From: Nitratiruptor sp. YY09-18
GTDB taxonomy: Bacteria; Campylobacterota; Campylobacteria; Campylobacterales; Nitratiruptoraceae
Direction: 5' to 3'
Length of the DNA stretch: 64,000 nucleotides
Assembly: GCF_016593235.1 (NCBI RefSeq)
Contig: NZ_AP023065.1
Span: forward strand, 620,001-684,000
Below the pieces are notes generated by a model. That model worked only from the letters and a program-made list of their open reading frames with translations. It did no database searches and was not told where the DNA came from. Both the position numbers and the translations under genes were made by a program. Positions 60,790-64,000 of this stretch are shown here, in pieces. How positions within the stretch are numbered: the stretch's first letter is position 1; each line of letters begins with the position of its first letter.

Positions 60790-62090
60790 TTACATTGTAT
60801 TGAACCATTTCCAGATAGTTACTCCAACTAAAGTAACAGTAGCTACAAAAGCAAAGAGAGCAAAAAAATTGCTCCAACGACTAGAAGTATAGTCTCCCAT
60901 AATGCATTTATCATTTGCTAAAAATAACGTGATAGCTATGAGAATGGGTATGAGCATACCATCAAGAACTTGGGAGTAGTAGAGTGCATCAACAGCTGAT
61001 AAATTTGGAATCAAATCTATGATGTCTCCAATAACTAGAGCCCAACAAAGACAAAATAGAATCCCTTCGCATCGCTGATTTTATTGTCCATTCCCTCTCT
61101 CCAGCCAAATGTATCGGCAACTGCATAGGCAGTAGATCCAGCAAGAACAGGAACTGCTAAAAAACCTGAGACAATAACACCAATAGCAAAAAGTGCAAAA
61201 GCATACTCTCCAGCAGCAGGTTTGAGGGCAATTGCAAGCGTACTAATATCTTGTATCGCATCGCCTTGTCCATAGAGCATAGCAGCACCAGTAATAATCA
61301 TACAATAGGCTAGGAGATTGGACCATACCATACCTACTAGCGTATCAAAGTTTACTTCATCAGCCTGGACGACGCTCTTTTTCTCCTCTTTCTCTTCGGA
61401 TGCTTGCCAAAAGAGAAGATAGGGTGAAATTGTGGTGCCCAAAAGACCAAGAGCGGCTAAAATCCAATCTTTTGAGAGTTGTATATGAGGAATAAAAGTG
61501 TTTTTAAGCACCTCTACAATAGAGGGTTTTGCCATAATCGCTGCAATGACATAGATTCCAAGAATCACGGTGAGTGTCACCAAAACATGCTTGATCATTT
61601 CATAGCGTCCAAATGTGATGAGATAGGCAATGAGGGCAGTAATTGGTATGAGAAAGTAGATTGTTGGATATCCGCTTACTATATGGAGGATTGCTGCAAC
61701 TGCATTGAGATCTGCTCCAATGGTCAAAATATTTGCTACTGCCAAAACCATGATCATGAATATCGTCAACTTTTTGGAATAAAAAGCTGTGGTGATCTCT
61801 GGCAGGCTTTTACCTGTAACTATTGCGATTCGTGCTACCATGTTTTGGATTGAGACCATCATAGGGGTACTCAGAAGCAAAAGCCAAAGCTGACTAAATC
61901 CTGTAAAAGCACCTACCATCGTATACGTAACAATTCCGGCAGGATCATCTCCCGCTCCACCTGTGATGATACCTGGGCCGAGCTCTTTGATGCGCTGGCG
62001 ATTCTTTTCTATATCTTTTTTTATACGCTCTTTGAGAGGAATTTTTGTTGTTGTTTGTATCTGTGGCATATGTCTGTTAGGCTTCTTCAT
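60790..62090 (-). pseudogene. NRAMP-superfamily metal transporter, frameshifted
   Basis: A 351-residue frame (61035-62090) stops right after KGFYFVFVGL, and the next frame resumes ALVIGDIIDLIPNLSAVDALYY to the end at 60790. Together they form one membrane protein of about 433 residues. Adding a base to the GGG run (forward CCC at 61041-61043) gives VGALVIGDII, so a one-base deletion explains the break. TM1 reads GGAGDDPAGIVTY rather than the canonical DPGN, and the TM6 equivalent is TTISPYLLFWQ, lacking the MPH methionine. It therefore looks like an NRAMP-related branch with uncertain metal preference. The 5' end overlaps the antiporter gene by 14 bases. Confidence 0.82.
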
Positions 62091-63633
62091 TCTCTAGTGC
62101 AAATATTTCGCCATCGAGCTCGTTTTTCAATGTCTCATACGTTAGATAATCAATAGAACCGTTGCGAAAGAGTTCTAGGAGTGTTTGTTTTTGTTCGGTA
62201 AGGAGATGGAGCTTGATACGTACAAGCTCGCTTTTGAGAAGTGCCTCTTTTGCAGGTGTCATAGACTGTAGCTTTTGTGTAAGCTCTTCAAGCTCTTTTT
62301 GGAAAGTCTCTTGAAGAATCTGCGCATTTTGTTCACTGATAATTTTGTGCTTGCGAAGATATGCAATTTTTTCGAGACTATTTTGCAAAAGTGTGATGCG
62401 CGTTCTGATCTTTTCATACTCTAAAATTTGTGCTATAGGAGAGACGAGACCCAGCAGGCGAAGGAGTGGAGCCATAGTAAGCCCCTGGATAAAAATTGAT
62501 AGTAGTACAACACCAAAAACTAGTGTGACGATGAGGTCTTTGTATGCAAAGCTATCAGGAAGCGAGAGAGCCAGTACCATAGAAAGGGCGCCTCTCAATC
62601 CTCCCCAACTCAACACAGGTGTCCAACGTAATGGAAATCTCATCTTTGTTGGATAAAAGATTGCCCATGTGGCAAAAACTACAATAAATCGTGCTACAAG
62701 AGTAGCAACATAAGCGAGCAGCACAAAGGGCCAAAGACCCCATAGCATCTTGAGATCGATCGCCATCCCCATCAAAAGAAAAATCAATGAGTTCATAGCA
62801 AATGCGATATATTCCCAAAAATTCTCCGTACTTAGACGAATGGCGGGGAAGAGTGTATTGGCAAAGCCTCTTTGCCCAATGACCAGTCCGGTAGCCACAG
62901 TACTCATAACCCCTGATGTATCGAGATTTTTGGCAATAAGAAAAGAGCCGTATGCTGCTACAGTGGTAAGGGTGATGACGACCATGGCATCATCGAGATT
63001 TTTTATAATCTCTGCCATCAAAAAGCCAATGATTGTCCCGATGATAAGACCAAGACCGACAACACGGAAAAATTCAAAAGCTGCGTCTTGGGGAGTGGAG
63101 AGTTGTCCATGGACATAAATCCACACAATCATGAAAAGAACAATCGCCGTACCATCATTGAGGAGGCTCTCACTCTCGGTGATGATGCGCAGACGATTTG
63201 GGACGCCCAATTGCTTAAAAAGTGCTACGACTGCGACGGGATCGGTGGCCGCGACGGCAGCTCCAAAGAGGATACCAATCGCCCAGCTGAGTCCATGAAG
63301 ATCGGGAACGGACTCACTGATTGGAATCATCACCGCTGCAGTAGTCAGTGTAGAGAGAATGACTCCCGGCACCACCAGAGTGGTGATAATCCCGAAATCT
63401 CGTTTCAAATCCTCAAATTTTAGATGAATGGCCGCTTCAAAAATAAGAGGTGGCAAGAAAATATCGTAGAGGAGATCTTGTGTGAGATGTGGTGCATTGA
63501 GCAGATGGAGTGAGCCGATGATAATGCCAACTGCCATGAGGGCAATTGTATATGGCAGGTGAATGTGTCTTGCTACAACTGCAACAATTGAGGCGATGAT
63601 AAAGAGTATTAAAACTACACTCTCATAATTCAC
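62077..63633 (-). CDS. CPA1-type Na+/H+ antiporter
   Basis: The 518-residue protein has about twelve helices in its first 400 residues and a cytoplasmic helical tail. The ion-binding motif TDPVAVVA with Asp131 and the ESLLNDGTAI motif (155-163) are intact, as in NhaP-like antiporters. I start it at GTG 63633, preceded by AAGGAAAG; the open frame extends to 63804 with hydrophilic, unrelated sequence. It overlaps the DedA stop by 11 bases. Confidence 0.88.
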   Translation of the reverse strand: MNYESVVLILFIIASIVAVVARHIHLPYTIALMAVGIIIGSLHLLNAPHLTQDLLYDIFLPPLIFEAAIHLKFEDLKRDFGIITTLVVPGVILSTLTTAAVMIPISESVPDLHGLSWAIGILFGAAVAATDPVAVVALFKQLGVPNRLRIITESESLLNDGTAIVLFMIVWIYVHGQLSTPQDAAFEFFRVVGLGLIIGTIIGFLMAEIIKNLDDAMVVITLTTVAAYGSFLIAKNLDTSGVMSTVATGLVIGQRGFANTLFPAIRLSTENFWEYIAFAMNSLIFLLMGMAIDLKMLWGLWPFVLLAYVATLVARFIVVFATWAIFYPTKMRFPLRWTPVLSWGGLRGALSMVLALSLPDSFAYKDLIVTLVFGVVLLSIFIQGLTMAPLLRLLGLVSPIAQILEYEKIRTRITLLQNSLEKIAYLRKHKIISEQNAQILQETFQKELEELTQKLQSMTPAKEALLKSELVRIKLHLLTEQKQTLLELFRNGSIDYLTYETLKNELDGEIFALENEEA

Positions 63634-64000
63634 TGCTTTCCTTTTGACTCTCATCCTCTGTGAAGATTGTATAGATCCAATAGATAAAAAGAAGAATGAG
63701 AATGAGTGCAAGAAGCCTCTTTTGTAACAAGATAACAATTTGGATAGCTGTATCACCGAGATAGTAACCAATAGAGGTAAACGTAACAGCCCATAAAAAG
63801 ACACCTACGATCTCATAGAGAAAAAATTTGGCATAGCTGTAGCCTGTCATTCCTAGTGTAAGCATGACAGGAATATGCGTTCCATAGATAAAACGCTCAA
63901 AAATGATTATGAGTGAGCCATATTTTCTAACAAGGCGATTTGCTATCTTCTTTTTTTGCGGATGGGTATTGAGCCATTTTTGAGCTCTATTTTTGAAAAA
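63623..64000 (-). CDS. DedA-family membrane protein, N-terminus beyond the window
   Basis: The frame stays open to the window edge and codes for at least 125 residues. It reads KYGSLIIIFERFIYGTHIPV, then MLTLGMTGYSYAKFFLYEIVGVFLWAVTFTSIGYYLGD, which matches the DedA/SNARE-associated core (the FERF/GR motif with its Arg and a GxxLW-like helix). DedA proteins are tied to phospholipid flipping and membrane potential. It is the upstream member of a DedA-antiporter-NRAMP run. Confidence 0.82.
   Translation of the reverse strand, partial: FFKNRAQKWLNTHPQKKKIANRLVRKYGSLIIIFERFIYGTHIPVMLTLGMTGYSYAKFFLYEIVGVFLWAVTFTSIGYYLGDTAIQIVILLQKRLLALILILLFIYWIYTIFTEDESQKESSEL

Noticed and set aside
61479-61853. 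124-codon forward frame inside the NRAMP-type gene
   Set aside because: Cys/Asn/Tyr-rich translation and full overlap with the transporter frame on the other strand.
63634-63804. N-terminal extension of the CPA1 antiporter
   Set aside because: The added 57 residues are a shadow of the DedA gene; GTG 63633 has a good ribosome site and gives the family start.

Overview
This window reads as chromosomal DNA of a Campylobacterota (formerly Epsilonproteobacteria) bacterium, probably a free-living, vent-type chemolithotroph close to Nitratiruptor, Sulfurovum or Sulfurimonas. The evidence is the gene repertoire: a fused system II cytochrome c biogenesis protein (CcsBA), short RecO and CoaX proteins, type II DAHP synthase, an MTAN of the kind used in futalosine metabolism, a free FlhB-C-terminal-like protein (FlhX) and extended -10 promoters of the TTTTTGnTATAAT type. 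Naming the genus is inference from memory. Genes are densely packed, often with ATGA or TGATG overlaps. I see no rRNA, tRNA, CRISPR array, insertion sequence or prophage. No gene-free stretch exceeds 300 bases; the longest is the roughly 210-base catalase/regulator intergenic region.

Layout. 0-4.2 kb: MTA/SAH nucleosidase, a TtcA-like thiolase, a probable FliK-like/FlhX flagellar pair, an acidic protein of unknown function and recO (reverse). 4.3-14.7 kb: a long forward run gltB-gltD-inositol monophosphatase-accD-thiE-rlmH-membrane protein-dus. 14.7-25.7 kb: a FliO-like protein (reverse), a TauE-type permease, uvrA, polA and ccsBA. 25.7-29.3 kb: dnaJ (reverse), divergent recR, type II DAHP synthase and a secreted rhodanese. 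29.3-37.1 kb: a reverse-strand run gatC-pilT-cvpA-lysS-glyA, then SPOR-trpE-aroE. 37.2-42.8 kb: a YfgM-like/BamB-like pair, coaX, short hisG, a methyltransferase and a PilZ-HDOD protein. 42.8-46.9 kb (reverse): rpsR-ssb-rpsF with a structured leader, holA and rnr. 47.0-52.5 kb: ilvC, a polysaccharide-deacetylase-like protein, a DASS transporter, dprA, an HTH-like small protein and a DegS/HtrA protease. 52.5-57.1 kb: an oxidative-stress and sulfur island. 57.1-64 kb (reverse): xth, sixA, queA, tatC, tatB, an NRAMP-type transporter, a CPA1 antiporter and a truncated DedA protein.

The most interesting region is 52.5-57.1 kb. A PerR-like Fur-family regulator is divergent from a catalase and a catalase-associated ankyrin protein. 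Beyond these lies a tight three-gene set: Dps-like ferritin with a cysteine pair, a secreted two-domain sulfurtransferase, and a YceI-like protein. Three near-identical Fur/PerR-type boxes lie upstream of the catalase, the regulator and the ferritin, suggesting one regulon. The catalase and its ankyrin partner each carry a one-base frameshift, and so does the NRAMP-type gene 5 kb away. I saw no other frameshifts in the window, so these are either recent local decay of peroxide/metal genes or clustered sequence errors.

Other points: a candidate S6:S18-responsive leader before rpsF, mirror-image dnaJ/recR promoters, a TtcA-like enzyme lacking one iron-sulfur cysteine, and a short-form HisG that should need a HisZ partner. 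All calls rest on reading the sequence; no database search was run.
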